Shown here in pieces: positions 50,292 through 58,507 of a stretch of 64,000 bases of DNA; position 1 is the stretch's first letter; the number at the start of each line of letters is the position of its first letter. Source of the stretch: Planococcus versutus (GTDB lineage Bacteria; Bacillota; Bacilli; Bacillales_A; Planococcaceae). Below the pieces are notes generated by a model. That model saw only the letters and a program-made list of their open reading frames with translations. It was not told where the DNA came from and made no database searches. The position numbers and the translations under genes were made by a program. The stretch lies in assembly GCF_001186155.3 (NCBI RefSeq), contig NZ_CP016540.2, positions 186,001 through 250,000 on the forward strand, in the 5' to 3' direction.

Positions 50292-50335
50292 AAAAAGCTA
50301 TATTCAAAGCACATGGCTTTGAATATAGCTTTTTT
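50292..50335. terminator. Bidirectional terminator between brnQ and the GntR gene
   Basis: A perfect 19-base stem, AAAAAGCTATATTC...AAAGC with its complement, around ACATG, flanked by A and T runs for both directions. Confidence 0.92.
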
Positions 50336-50343
50336 GATTGTTA

Positions 50344-51006
50344 TTATAAGCTTTTAACAGTCGAGAGTTCATCTATTGTACGTACCCAATTAGACTTCAT
50401 TAAATGTGTTACTTTTTCTGGGTTTTTTTCTTTTAAAGTTTGGATAATTTCCACGTGCTCATCATAAGAGCTCCTTGTTAGCATTAAGGAGTGGTGAAAA
50501 AACTGTCTTCTTACGTGAGACTGAAGACTTCCAAGTATGCTGTAAATATAGGGATTGTTGGCAGCATCTACAATGATTTGATGAAACTCTTGATCAATTT
50601 TTAAAGCCGAAAATCCATCTTGGCTTTGGATAGCTTCAATAAATCGTTGGTTGGTTTCTTCTAATAAAGTAAAAACGTCTTGATCAAGATTAGGGATGGC
50701 GAGTTCTGCAGATAGTGCTTGTAAGACAGCAAGAGGCGGTAGTAAGTCTTTGAGATCACCTTTTTTTACATTTGTAACACGTGTAGCTTTTCCGGGAAAC
50801 ATTTCTACAAATCCTTGAACTTCTAATAATTGCAAAGCTTCACGGATTGGGGTTCTGCTCAAATTTAATGCTTGCGCTAAATCCGTATCGATTAATTTTT
50901 CTTCTGGCTGTAACGTGCCATCAATAATCCATTGCTGCAATTGAAGATAAGCACTTTCTTTAGCTGAGACACGAACGGGCTTAGAGTGATTAACTGGAAT
51001 CGGCAT
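50344..51006 (-). CDS. GntR family regulator, FCD subgroup
   Basis: A 220-residue transcription factor. The N-terminal winged helix reads AYLQLQQWIIDGTLQPEEKLIDTDLAQALNLSRTPIREALQLLEVQGFVEM (about 19-70), followed by a helical FCD ligand domain (about 85-210) with the metal-binding pattern DQEFHQIIVDAANN and a later histidine. GGAGAG lies before the start. It is convergent with brnQ and divergent from the STAS genes; its target and ligand are unknown. Confidence 0.88.
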   Translation of the reverse strand: MPIPVNHSKPVRVSAKESAYLQLQQWIIDGTLQPEEKLIDTDLAQALNLSRTPIREALQLLEVQGFVEMFPGKATRVTNVKKGDLKDLLPPLAVLQALSAELAIPNLDQDVFTLLEETNQRFIEAIQSQDGFSALKIDQEFHQIIVDAANNPYIYSILGSLQSHVRRQFFHHSLMLTRSSYDEHVEIIQTLKEKNPEKVTHLMKSNWVRTIDELSTVKSL

Positions 51007-51187
51007 TGCAAGCTCTCCTTTTTTACTGTGTGATTTCTTCCATTATACAGTAATTAACACCAATCACAAAATATACTATGCAATATACTAGTAGATCTCT
51101 CAAATAAATTTTATGTGTCTGTTTGTCGTTATCCAAATAGGGAATAATACAGACATAATCGCATGCACAGAAATGAGGAGGAATAGC

Positions 51188-51556
51188 ATGCTGTCATTTA
51201 TTCCAAGCCAAGATTCAACCACAATTGCTTTTGAACTTAATGGAACAGCCACAAAAGAAGACTTACTCAAATTGGAACAGGCAATTGGAGAACAATTCTC
51301 TGATGATCAGCAGTTTAATGCTTTTGCTGTTATGCAAAAGATAGAGGTACCGACGATTAAAGCACTGATTGAAGAATCTAAAATCGATATGAAGTATGGC
51401 AACCAATACAATAAGCTGGCGGTCATCGGTGAAAAGAAACTCCTTGAAACAATAACCAAGCTTAGTAATGTTATGCCGGGTGTTAAAGCTCGATATTTCG
51501 AAATAGATGAAGCCGAGCAGGCATGGAACTGGATTAAAAACAAGCAGTTTGAATAA
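51188..51556 (+). CDS. SpoIIAA-like STAS/SEC14-type protein, copy 1
   Basis: A 122-residue protein of the SpoIIAA-like family (PF11964 type): MLSFIPSQDSTTIAFELNGTATKEDL at the start, a central beta-alpha core with KLAVIGEKK, and the ending YFEIDEAEQAWNWIK. The function is not established; relatives bind lipids or act as anti-sigma antagonist folds. GAGGAGG fixes ATG 51188 rather than the longer frame. It is followed 21 bases later by a paralogue. Confidence 0.82.
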   Translation: MLSFIPSQDSTTIAFELNGTATKEDLLKLEQAIGEQFSDDQQFNAFAVMQKIEVPTIKALIEESKIDMKYGNQYNKLAVIGEKKLLETITKLSNVMPGVKARYFEIDEAEQAWNWIKNKQFE

Positions 51557-51577
51557 CAAATTCGAGGAGGAAAAAAG

Positions 51578-51934
51578 ATGTTATCATTTGTACCAAGTAA
51601 AGACGAAGAAACGATTGCTATTGAATTTGAAGGAACAGCAACACACGAAGATGCCATGAAAATCGATAGAATTATACAAGAAAAATTTGCGGACAAAGGA
51701 AAGTTCAATATTTATGCCATCATAAATAATGTAGAAGGTCCAGCTTTTTCAGGTCTTGAAGAAAGCATGCAAGTAAATATGAAGGCATGGCATCAATTTC
51801 ATAAATTCGCCGTTATTAGCGCTAATTCTTTACCAGAACAATCGGCTGAAGTTGAAAATCTGCTGCCAAAACTTCAAGTAAAGTATTTTAATTTAGATGA
51901 AATGAACGATGCGTGGGATTGGATTCAAGAGTAA
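51578..51934 (+). CDS. SpoIIAA-like STAS/SEC14-type protein, copy 2
   Basis: A paralogue of the preceding gene (118 residues) with the same opening (MLSFVPSKDEETIAIEFEGTATHEDA), core (HKFAVISANS) and ending (YFNLDEMNDAWDWIQ), but clearly diverged, so the duplication is old. GAGGAGG precedes ATG 51578. The pair is closed by the strong hairpin at 51935-51972. They probably act together, perhaps as a heterodimer; this is inference. Confidence 0.82.
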   Translation: MLSFVPSKDEETIAIEFEGTATHEDAMKIDRIIQEKFADKGKFNIYAIINNVEGPAFSGLEESMQVNMKAWHQFHKFAVISANSLPEQSAEVENLLPKLQVKYFNLDEMNDAWDWIQE

Positions 51935-51972
51935 GAAAAGCGTTTTGCATTTACAATGCAAAACGCTTTTCT
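51935..51972 (+). terminator. Terminator after the STAS pair
   Basis: An 18-base perfect stem (AGAAAAGCGTTTTGCATT and complement) around TAC, immediately after the stop codon. Confidence 0.88.
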
Positions 51973-52104
51973 GATTGTAGTGTAAGCAAGCTAACCAAAG
52001 GTAGCGAGAGTTAGAAAATTCCCTTGACCAGGGTGGGCATAGAGTCAGCTATCGTATACACTAATTATGGAGTGAATGATGTTTAACAGATAGGATGAGA
52101 GACG

Positions 52105-53298
52105 ATGAAAACAGAAATTTCTATTAAGATAAATGATAAATTTAAAGCGGAATACGCAAAAGGCTATCCGTTAATTTCGAAAGAAGCGTTAGAAGATCCC
52201 GAAGTGATAGCGACTGAAGGAAGCATTTTAAAGCTGGTCGATAAGCAAGGTCATTTTTTGGCAAAAGGCTATTATGGTCGCCAAAACAAAGGGTACGGTT
52301 GGGTATTAACAAATACCGAAAGTGAGACCATTGACCAAACCTTTATTGAACAAAAGCTAGCGGCTGCTATTTCTCGTCGACACGCTTTTTTCACTAACAA
52401 AGAAACGACGGCTTTCCGTATTTTTAATGGAGAAGGCGATGGTTTTGGTGGCTTAATCATCGATTACTACGATGGATTTTACTTGCTTAGCTGGTATAGC
52501 GAAGGAATGTATACGTTCAAAGATCAAGTGATTGCTGCTCTACAAAATGTGGTGGACTGCAAAGGCATTTATCAGAAAAAACGCTTTGATACAAAAGGTC
52601 AATATATTGAAGAAGATGATTTTGTAGCAGGTGAACGTGGTGAATTTCCACTAGTTGTAAAGGAAAATGGTGTAAACTTCGCTGTTTACTTAAATGACGG
52701 AGCCATGACGGGAATTTTTTTAGATCAGCGAGATGTACGAAACGTCATCAAACAAAAATACGCCAAAGGCAAAACCGTACTTAACACATTTTCTTATACA
52801 GGTGCATTTTCAGTAGTGGCAGCACTTGGTGGCGCAACAAACACAACGAGTGTGGACTTGGCAAAACGAAGTTCGAGTAAAACGATTGAGCAATTTAGTG
52901 TGAATGGTCTTGATTTTGAGAGTCAAGATATTTTGGTGATGGATGTTTTTAATTATTTTAAGTATGCTAAACGAAAAGAAATGAAATTTGATTTGGTTAT
53001 TTTAGATCCGCCAAGCTTTGCACGTTCAAAAAAATATACGTTTAGTACATCCAAAGATTATACGAACTTGATGAAAGAAGCGATTGCCCTCACGGAAAAA
53101 AACGGCGTCATTGTTGCTTCGACAAACAGTGCTTCTTTTGGAATGAAAAAGTTCAAAGGGTTTGTTGATAAAGCTTTTAAAGAACTAGGTGGAAAATATA
53201 GCATAGTCGAAGAATTTACATTGCCAAGCGATTTTCGCGTTCGAAAAGAATTTAAAGAAGGCGATTATTTGAAAGTGCTCTTTGTAAAATTGAGCTAA
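52105..53298 (+). CDS. Class I SAM-dependent rRNA methyltransferase, RlmI/YwbD-like
   Basis: A 397-residue protein with an N-terminal PUA-type RNA-binding domain (about 1-75), a linker, and a Rossmann methyltransferase domain. Methyltransferase motifs include LDQRDVRNVI, VLNTFSYTGAFSVVAALGGA (SAM binding, about 230-250) and the catalytic-region LDPPSFARSKK. These fit RlmI, the 23S rRNA m5C methyltransferase group, and B. subtilis YwbD of the same length; the modified base is not shown. ATG 52105 follows GATGAGAGAC. Confidence 0.87.
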   Translation: MKTEISIKINDKFKAEYAKGYPLISKEALEDPEVIATEGSILKLVDKQGHFLAKGYYGRQNKGYGWVLTNTESETIDQTFIEQKLAAAISRRHAFFTNKETTAFRIFNGEGDGFGGLIIDYYDGFYLLSWYSEGMYTFKDQVIAALQNVVDCKGIYQKKRFDTKGQYIEEDDFVAGERGEFPLVVKENGVNFAVYLNDGAMTGIFLDQRDVRNVIKQKYAKGKTVLNTFSYTGAFSVVAALGGATNTTSVDLAKRSSSKTIEQFSVNGLDFESQDILVMDVFNYFKYAKRKEMKFDLVILDPPSFARSKKYTFSTSKDYTNLMKEAIALTEKNGVIVASTNSASFGMKKFKGFVDKAFKELGGKYSIVEEFTLPSDFRVRKEFKEGDYLKVLFVKLS

Positions 53299-53438
53299 CT
53301 GAGAAAAAGCACATAAAAAACGAATAGTTTGTGACAGAATGGTTTTATACCACCATAAAAAAGATGTATTTGTTGTCAATCTCTGTACAGTTTCTGCTGC
53401 TACTTTTATAATGAAAAGCAGACTGTGAGGGATCGTCG

Positions 53439-53750
53439 ATGTTTAAAAATGCGTTGAGCACTTTTCGTTTTATGGGCTTGCTAGAAGGTAGTTCATTATT
53501 GATCTTGCTTTTCATTGCCATGCCATTAAAATATTTTTTTGAGTTTCCAGAAGCCGTTCGTGCTATTGGGCCGATTCATGGTGCCTTGTTTAGTATGTAT
53601 ATACTTATCACGATTTATATGACGTTTGTTTATAAATGGCCGTTTCGCTTTTCGATTGGCGCAGTGGTTTCAGCGTTTTTACCATTCGGAAACTTTATTT
53701 TAGATAAACGCCTTGGACATTGGCTGCAGTTGAAACCTTCAACTGCCTGA
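53439..53750 (+). CDS. DUF3817 membrane protein (YdzA-like)
   Basis: A 103-residue protein with three membrane segments. The family motif FRFMGLLEGSSLLILLFIAMPLKYFF and GPIHGALFSMYIL are clear. It may function in membrane transport or envelope maintenance, but no activity is established. GTGAGGGATCG precedes ATG 53439. It stands alone before a terminator. Confidence 0.85.
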   Translation: MFKNALSTFRFMGLLEGSSLLILLFIAMPLKYFFEFPEAVRAIGPIHGALFSMYILITIYMTFVYKWPFRFSIGAVVSAFLPFGNFILDKRLGHWLQLKPSTA

Positions 53751-53766
53751 GTACAAAACGAAACGA

Positions 53767-53805
53767 AAACATCTGTGGGATTTTTCCATAGGTGTTTTTG
53801 TTTTG
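53767..53805 (+). terminator. Terminator after the DUF3817 gene
   Basis: AAAACATCTGTGG pairs with CCATAGGTGTTTT (two mismatches allowed) around GATTTTT and is followed by a T-rich tail. Confidence 0.75.
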
Positions 53806-53879
53806 TATTAACGAAATATCTTCTGTTCCTCTATAATGAAACTAGTGTAACGAATAGCTTCACAGGGGAGGTAGGGGCA

Positions 53880-55094
53880 ATGACACAGTCGATCAACTCT
53901 TCTTCGTTAGTAGAAAAGCCTATTTACGGGGTCATGTTCGCGATCGGTGGCTGTCATTTATTGAATGATTCGTTGCAGTCTGTCATTCCGGCAATGTTCC
54001 CCATACTCGAAGTGAGTCTTAGTTTAACGTATACACAATTGGGCTTGATTGCTTTTGTGTTAAATATGGTAGCTTCTGTACTTCAACCAGTTGTCGGATT
54101 TATTAGCGATAAAAAACCAATGCCATTTGCATTACCACTCGGCATGACGAGCTCTTTTATGGGCATTGCTGGATTGGCGTTTGCTTCGGAATATTGGATG
54201 ATTTTGGTCTCCGTTATTTTTCTTGGCCTGGGCTCTGCGATTTTTCATCCGGAAGGCTCACGGGTTTCGTTTATGGCTGCAGGATCAAAAAGAGGGTTGT
54301 CGCAGTCAATTTATCAAGTAGGTGGAAATACCGGACAAGCTCTTGCACCCTTAATCAGCGCATTTATTTTAGTGCCTCTTGGTCAAATAGGGATTGCTTT
54401 GTTTTTATTTGTTGCAGCTCTTGGTATTTTTATTTTATCGAAAATCTCAATTTGGTATAAACAGCAACTAGAACAAGAAAAACGTCAAAAAGTAAAAAAG
54501 ATTTTGCTTTCTTCTTTACCTGAAATGACAAAACAGCAAATAGGTGTGGCTTTAGTTCTTTTACTGATTATTATTTTTGCGCGCTCTTTTTACGTAACAA
54601 ATATGACCAGTTTTTATATTTTTCACTTGATTGAATTCTATGGACTCACCATTCAACAAGGACAACTCTATGTTTTTCTGTTTTTAGGTGTTGGAGCAGT
54701 AGGGACGTTTTTTGGAGGACCGATAGCAGACAAAATCGGTCGCAAAAATGTCATTTTGTTGTCTATTACTGTACCCATTCCGCTTGCTGCATTCTTGCCT
54801 TACTTGCCCTTGCCTGCCGTCTTATTGTTTTTAGCATGTATTGGATTTTTCATTATGCTAAGCTTTTCTGTGACAGTCGTTTATGCACAAGAACTTGTGC
54901 CTAGTAAGATTGGCACGATGGCTGGATTAACGGTGGGACTTGCTTTTGGTATGGGAGCCATTGGAGCTGTAGTTATCGGGATACTAATGGATGCTATTGG
55001 TGTGTACCATACGATGATTATAGTATCGTTTCTGCCAATTATCGGCGTGGTTGGTTTCTGGCTACCTCGCGACCGAAAACTAACAGTTGCTTAA
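53880..55094 (+). CDS. MFS efflux pump, fosmidomycin-resistance type
   Basis: A 404-residue major facilitator with about 12 membrane segments. The opening GGCHLLNDSLQSVIPAMFPILE and the segment LGLGSAIFHPEGSRVSFMAAG are characteristic of the Fsr (fosmidomycin resistance) group, and the cytoplasmic loop FGGPIADKIGRKNVIL is the MFS motif A. GGGGAGGTAGGGG places the start at ATG 53880; the frame opens earlier but would add a non-homologous leader. The real substrate is unknown. Confidence 0.87.
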   Translation: MTQSINSSSLVEKPIYGVMFAIGGCHLLNDSLQSVIPAMFPILEVSLSLTYTQLGLIAFVLNMVASVLQPVVGFISDKKPMPFALPLGMTSSFMGIAGLAFASEYWMILVSVIFLGLGSAIFHPEGSRVSFMAAGSKRGLSQSIYQVGGNTGQALAPLISAFILVPLGQIGIALFLFVAALGIFILSKISIWYKQQLEQEKRQKVKKILLSSLPEMTKQQIGVALVLLLIIIFARSFYVTNMTSFYIFHLIEFYGLTIQQGQLYVFLFLGVGAVGTFFGGPIADKIGRKNVILLSITVPIPLAAFLPYLPLPAVLLFLACIGFFIMLSFSVTVVYAQELVPSKIGTMAGLTVGLAFGMGAIGAVVIGILMDAIGVYHTMIIVSFLPIIGVVGFWLPRDRKLTVA

Positions 55095-55132
55095 CGGCCA
55101 TTCAATTAAAATGAACACGAAGGGGATATTTT

Positions 55133-55693
55133 ATGTCAATCACTGGATTAGAAATACCAACTGAAATTCATACTGAACGCTTATTGTTACGTATGCCTAA
55201 AACGGGAGATGGAAAAGCAGTAAATGCCGCTATTCAAGCGTCTCTTGCTGAATTAAGACCATGGCTTGGCTTTGCAGAAGCAGAACCGTCTCCTCAAGAC
55301 ACAGAAATCAATTTGCTAGAATCACGTGTGAAGTTTTTAAAAAAACAAGCTTTTCGCTATTTGATGTTTGATAAAGAAAGCCACGAGTATATCGGAACTG
55401 CTGGTTTTCATAGTATTCAATGGGACGTGCCCAAAATGGAAATTGGCTACTGGATCAATACGAAAGCTGCAGGTAAGGGCTATATAAGTGAAGCGGTTAA
55501 AGCGTTGACTGAGCTTGCTTTTACGACATTAAAATGCAATCGTCTTGAAATTCAATGTGATGCCGAAAACGTGAAAAGTCGTGCAATTCCTGAGAAACTT
55601 GGCTTTGTATTAGAAGGAACATTGCACAACGATGTACGTTCAGTAGATGGCAAACGATTAACCGATACATGCATCTACGCTAAATACGCTTAA
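55133..55693 (+). CDS. GNAT family N-acetyltransferase, RimJ/RimL-like
   Basis: A 186-residue acetyltransferase of the ribosomal-protein-serine type. Visible motifs are TERLLLRMPKTGDG at the start, the acetyl-CoA-binding segment EIGYWINTKAAGKGYISEAVKAL (about 103-125) and the C-terminal RLEIQCDAENVKSRAIPEKLGFVLEGTL. AAGGGGATATTTT precedes ATG 55133. The substrate (protein N-terminus or a small amine) cannot be told from sequence. Confidence 0.88.
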   Translation: MSITGLEIPTEIHTERLLLRMPKTGDGKAVNAAIQASLAELRPWLGFAEAEPSPQDTEINLLESRVKFLKKQAFRYLMFDKESHEYIGTAGFHSIQWDVPKMEIGYWINTKAAGKGYISEAVKALTELAFTTLKCNRLEIQCDAENVKSRAIPEKLGFVLEGTLHNDVRSVDGKRLTDTCIYAKYA

Positions 55694-55721
55694 TGAGACA
55701 GAGAGAACAGGAGCTTTCGCG

Positions 55722-57455
55722 ATGAAAAAGAAAGAAATAGGGTTCAAGCCGTTTATTTCATTATTGCTGTCTTTGAAAATTCCAAAATCTGCACTTGCAG
55801 TTGGATTGATTGCGAGCTTAATAACAACACTAGTTGGTTTGATCGTACCACTGCTAACAAAAAATTTAGTAGATGGATTTTCCTTAGCGTCTTTAAGTGT
55901 TCCATTAATTTTAGGCATTGCACTTGCTTTTATTGTTCAAGCTGTTATTAATGGTGTTTCAATTTACTTGCTCAGCATGGTAGGTCAACGAGTAGTCGCA
56001 GGATTGCGAGAACGAATGTGGGCAAAGTTAATCCGGTTACGTGTAAGTTATTTTGATCAACATTCGAGTGGTGAAACGGTGAGTCGTGTTGTGAATGATA
56101 CGGGAATTGTCCGGAATTTAATCACAGACCATTTTCCTTCTTTTATTACCGGTATGATTTCTATAATTGGAGCAGTAATTATTTTAGTCATTCTAGATTG
56201 GAAGATGACTCTCTTGATCATGTTGTCGGTTCCACTGACCGTTATTGTTATGGTTCCTTTGGGTCGTCAGATGGCGAAGATTTCTCGCAACTTACAGGAT
56301 GAGACAGCTCATTTTACCGGTCATGTTCAACAAACCCTAGGCGAAATTCGATTAATGAAATCCTCGACAGCGGAAAATACAGAAGAAGCAAGAGGCGTAG
56401 AAGGCATAGATAAATTGTTTAAGTTAGGTATGAAAGAAGCAAAAATTTATGCGTTGATTGCACCGCTTATGTATTTGGTCGTTATGGTAGTCATTGTTTC
56501 AATTATTGGCTATGGCGGAATTCGTGTAGCGAACGGGGAAATGACTACAGGATCACTCGTCGCTTTTCTACTGTATTTATTTCAAATTATTGTGCCAATG
56601 GCGACATTCGCTCGATTTTTCACAGAGCTTCAAAAAGCCAGAGGCGCAACGGAACGCATTATTGGTATTCTAGAATTGCCGCTCGAAGAACCAGTTCAAC
56701 AACCAGCTTTGAGTATTGATGGAAAAACTTTGTGCGTAGATAAGTTGAGCTTTTCGTATGATGAAGGAGAACCAGTGTTACAAGATGTGTCGTTTAAAGC
56801 GCGACCTGGTGAAATGATTGCTTTTGCAGGTCCAAGTGGTGGAGGGAAAACAACCGTTTTCGGTTTGATTGAACGATTTTACGAACCATCTTCAGGTGAG
56901 ATTTCTATCGGAACAGTTCCAATTCAAGAAATTTCAATCGCTTCTTGGCGAGACCAAATTGGCTATGTATCTCAAGAAAGTGCAATGGTTGGCGGAACTG
57001 TTAGAGAAAATTTAACTTATGGATTGCCAAACGCTCAAGCGATTGAAACAGAAGAGTTGTGGCGCGTCACTCGTATGGCATATGCCGAAGATTTCATTCG
57101 ACAATTTCCTAATGGATTAGACACAGAAGTAGGAGAACGTGGTATTAAATTATCAGGTGGACAGCGTCAACGAATTGCGATTGCACGTGCCTTTTTACGT
57201 GATCCCAAAATTTTAATGATGGACGAAGCGACAGCGAGTCTAGACAGTCAGTCAGAGGGAATTGTCCAACAAGCTTTGAGTCGTTTAATGGATGGCAGAA
57301 CTACGTTAGTGATTGCTCATCGTTTATCGACGATTGTCGATGCGGATAAGATTGTTTTTATTGAAAAAGGACGTGTGACTGGAGTTGGCACACATCAAGA
57401 ACTGATTGCTACGCACTCACTTTATCGTAACTTTGCCGAACAACAATTAACTTGA
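55722..57455 (+). CDS. Multidrug ABC half-transporter (BmrA/LmrA-like)
   Basis: A 577-residue exporter with a six-helix membrane domain (about 20-310) fused to an ATPase domain: Walker A GPSGGGKTT, Q-loop IGYVSQESAMVGGTV, signature LSGGQRQRIAIARAFL, Walker B ILMMDEATASLD and the H-loop IAHRLS. It works as a homodimer. ACAGGAG precedes ATG 55722. A MerR-type operator and a decayed MerR/TipAS regulator lie directly downstream, suggesting a former drug-responsive cassette. Confidence 0.92.
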   Translation: MKKKEIGFKPFISLLLSLKIPKSALAVGLIASLITTLVGLIVPLLTKNLVDGFSLASLSVPLILGIALAFIVQAVINGVSIYLLSMVGQRVVAGLRERMWAKLIRLRVSYFDQHSSGETVSRVVNDTGIVRNLITDHFPSFITGMISIIGAVIILVILDWKMTLLIMLSVPLTVIVMVPLGRQMAKISRNLQDETAHFTGHVQQTLGEIRLMKSSTAENTEEARGVEGIDKLFKLGMKEAKIYALIAPLMYLVVMVVIVSIIGYGGIRVANGEMTTGSLVAFLLYLFQIIVPMATFARFFTELQKARGATERIIGILELPLEEPVQQPALSIDGKTLCVDKLSFSYDEGEPVLQDVSFKARPGEMIAFAGPSGGGKTTVFGLIERFYEPSSGEISIGTVPIQEISIASWRDQIGYVSQESAMVGGTVRENLTYGLPNAQAIETEELWRVTRMAYAEDFIRQFPNGLDTEVGERGIKLSGGQRQRIAIARAFLRDPKILMMDEATASLDSQSEGIVQQALSRLMDGRTTLVIAHRLSTIVDADKIVFIEKGRVTGVGTHQELIATHSLYRNFAEQQLT

Positions 57456-57464
57456 TAGTACTGC

Positions 57465-57495
57465 TTGACCTTGACGCAACGTCAAGGTGTGAAGT
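57465..57495 (+). promoter_or_regulatory. MerR-family promoter/operator
   Basis: The -35 hexamer TTGACC (57465-57470) is followed by the palindrome CCTTGAC-GCAAC-GTCAAGG (57469-57487) in an unusually long spacer, the hallmark of MerR-type drug-responsive promoters such as those of Mta, BmrR and TipA. The expected -10 near 57490 reads TGAAGT, which is weak. GGAGGGGG and ATG 57518 follow. Confidence 0.75.
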
Positions 57496-57517
57496 GAGTT
57501 TATCAGGAGGGGGAGAA

Positions 57518-58020
57518 ATGGAATACACCGTGCAAAACTTCTCGCTAAACGCATGCAACTCGATCTCTTGATCACCAATATGGAAAAACCATTTCCACAA
57601 AACAAGAAACAAGCATCATGATAGACAAAGAGAAATTTCAGGGGGTTAAGCAAAAGCTAGTCGACGATAACGAGCAACGATATGGCAATGAAATCCGTGA
57701 GAAATTTGGCGACCAATTGATCGATCAATCGAATGCCAAGATGTTAAATATGAGTCGAGAGAAATACCGAGAATTTATGGAGCTGGAGCAACAAGTAGTA
57801 GATCACTTAGTTGATGCGATAAAAACGAATGACTCATCAAGTGATGCAGCACAACAAACAGTTAGATTGCATCAACAGTTAGCCAAGTTACAGTAAAAGA
57901 GCGCATCGAGGACTTGTAGAAATGTATGTAGCAGACGAGCGATTTGTTGCGTATTGCGATAACGTACAGTCAGGTGCTGCCCAATTCTTGAGAGACACGA
58001 TCGCATCATATAAGGTTAAT
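57518..58020 (+). pseudogene. Decayed MerR/TipAS-type multidrug-sensing regulator
   Basis: ATG 57518 gives MEYTVQ, the normal start of this family, then the DNA-binding helices are deleted and a stop follows. Fragments of the hinge (LAKRMQLDLLITNMEK), the TipAS drug-binding domain (DNEQRYGNEIREKFGDQLIDQSNAKMLNMSREKYREF, 57618-57896) and its C-terminus (EMYVADERFVAYCDNVQSGAAQFLRDTIASY, about 57922-58012) appear in three different frames. Two short frames (92 and 61 codons) remain open but cannot be functional regulators without the DNA-binding domain. It lies behind its own operator and the multidrug exporter. Confidence 0.87.
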
Positions 58021-58098
58021 AGCAGGCGGTCCGGTTTATGGGCTGCCTGTCTTTTTTATGTGGTATTCATTGGGAGTGGAAAGCCTTTTTTTGCTAAG

Positions 58099-58188
58099 CG
58101 TGCGTAAACTTTTTTTACCGTGCATAAGGATCTGTGGACCGTGCGTAAGTTTCGTCAAACGTGCATAAACTTCTAGAAGCGTGCATAA
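58099..58188. repeat. Second five-unit phased repeat array
   Basis: Five copies of CGTGCRTAA begin at 58099, 58119, 58140, 58160 and 58180. Unit variants are CGTGCGTAA (copies 1 and 3) and CGTGCATAA (copies 2, 4 and 5). Spacing is 20, 21, 20 and 20 bases, again two helical turns. Several units continue ACTT after the core. There is no gene or obvious promoter in the array; it lies between the TipAS pseudogene and a dispersed repeat. Confidence 0.9.
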
Positions 58189-58220
58189 CGCTCCAAAAAT
58201 TAAAAGAACCCAGCTAGTCT

Positions 58221-58385
58221 GTCTTACACCCGTCGAATCTACACGGCTGCTTCTGCTTTTCTGATTGTCTAGCTCCAGCAGCCAGATTCTAGGGTCATAA
58301 GTCACTCCGGCTGTGCGGCTGAAAACATGCCACTTCGCCAGAGCGTCTTATGCCCGTCGAATCTACACGGCTGCTTCTGCTTTTC
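58221..58385 (+). repeat. 41-base direct repeat pair flanking a dispersed repeat
   Basis: Positions 58221-58261 and 58345-58385 are 41 bases long and differ at only two positions (GTCTTAcaCCC versus GTCTTAtgCCC, then identical CGTCGAATCTACACGGC onward). Between them lies GTCTAGCTCCAGCAGCC...GTCATAAGTCACTCCGGC, which resembles a dispersed intergenic repeat I recall from several Bacillales genomes; that recollection is unverified. Confidence 0.8.
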
Positions 58386-58507
58386 GTGTTTACAAACCCT
58401 TAACAATTGTTTACATCCTTGTCATGGCATCTTCACAAGCAGTTGGTATACTGGGGTCAATTCAGCAACTGTCAACGATTCGTTTTAATCGAAAAGGAGA
58501 GGTTTGC

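Noticed and set aside
57618..57896. Independent small helical protein
   Set aside because: Its sequence is the TipAS drug-binding domain of a MerR-type regulator and continues in other frames on both sides, so it is a pseudogene fragment.
58313..58507. N-terminal extension of the EEP protein
   Set aside because: The 65 extra codons lie in repeat DNA; a strong ribosome binding site precedes ATG 58508, where family homology begins.
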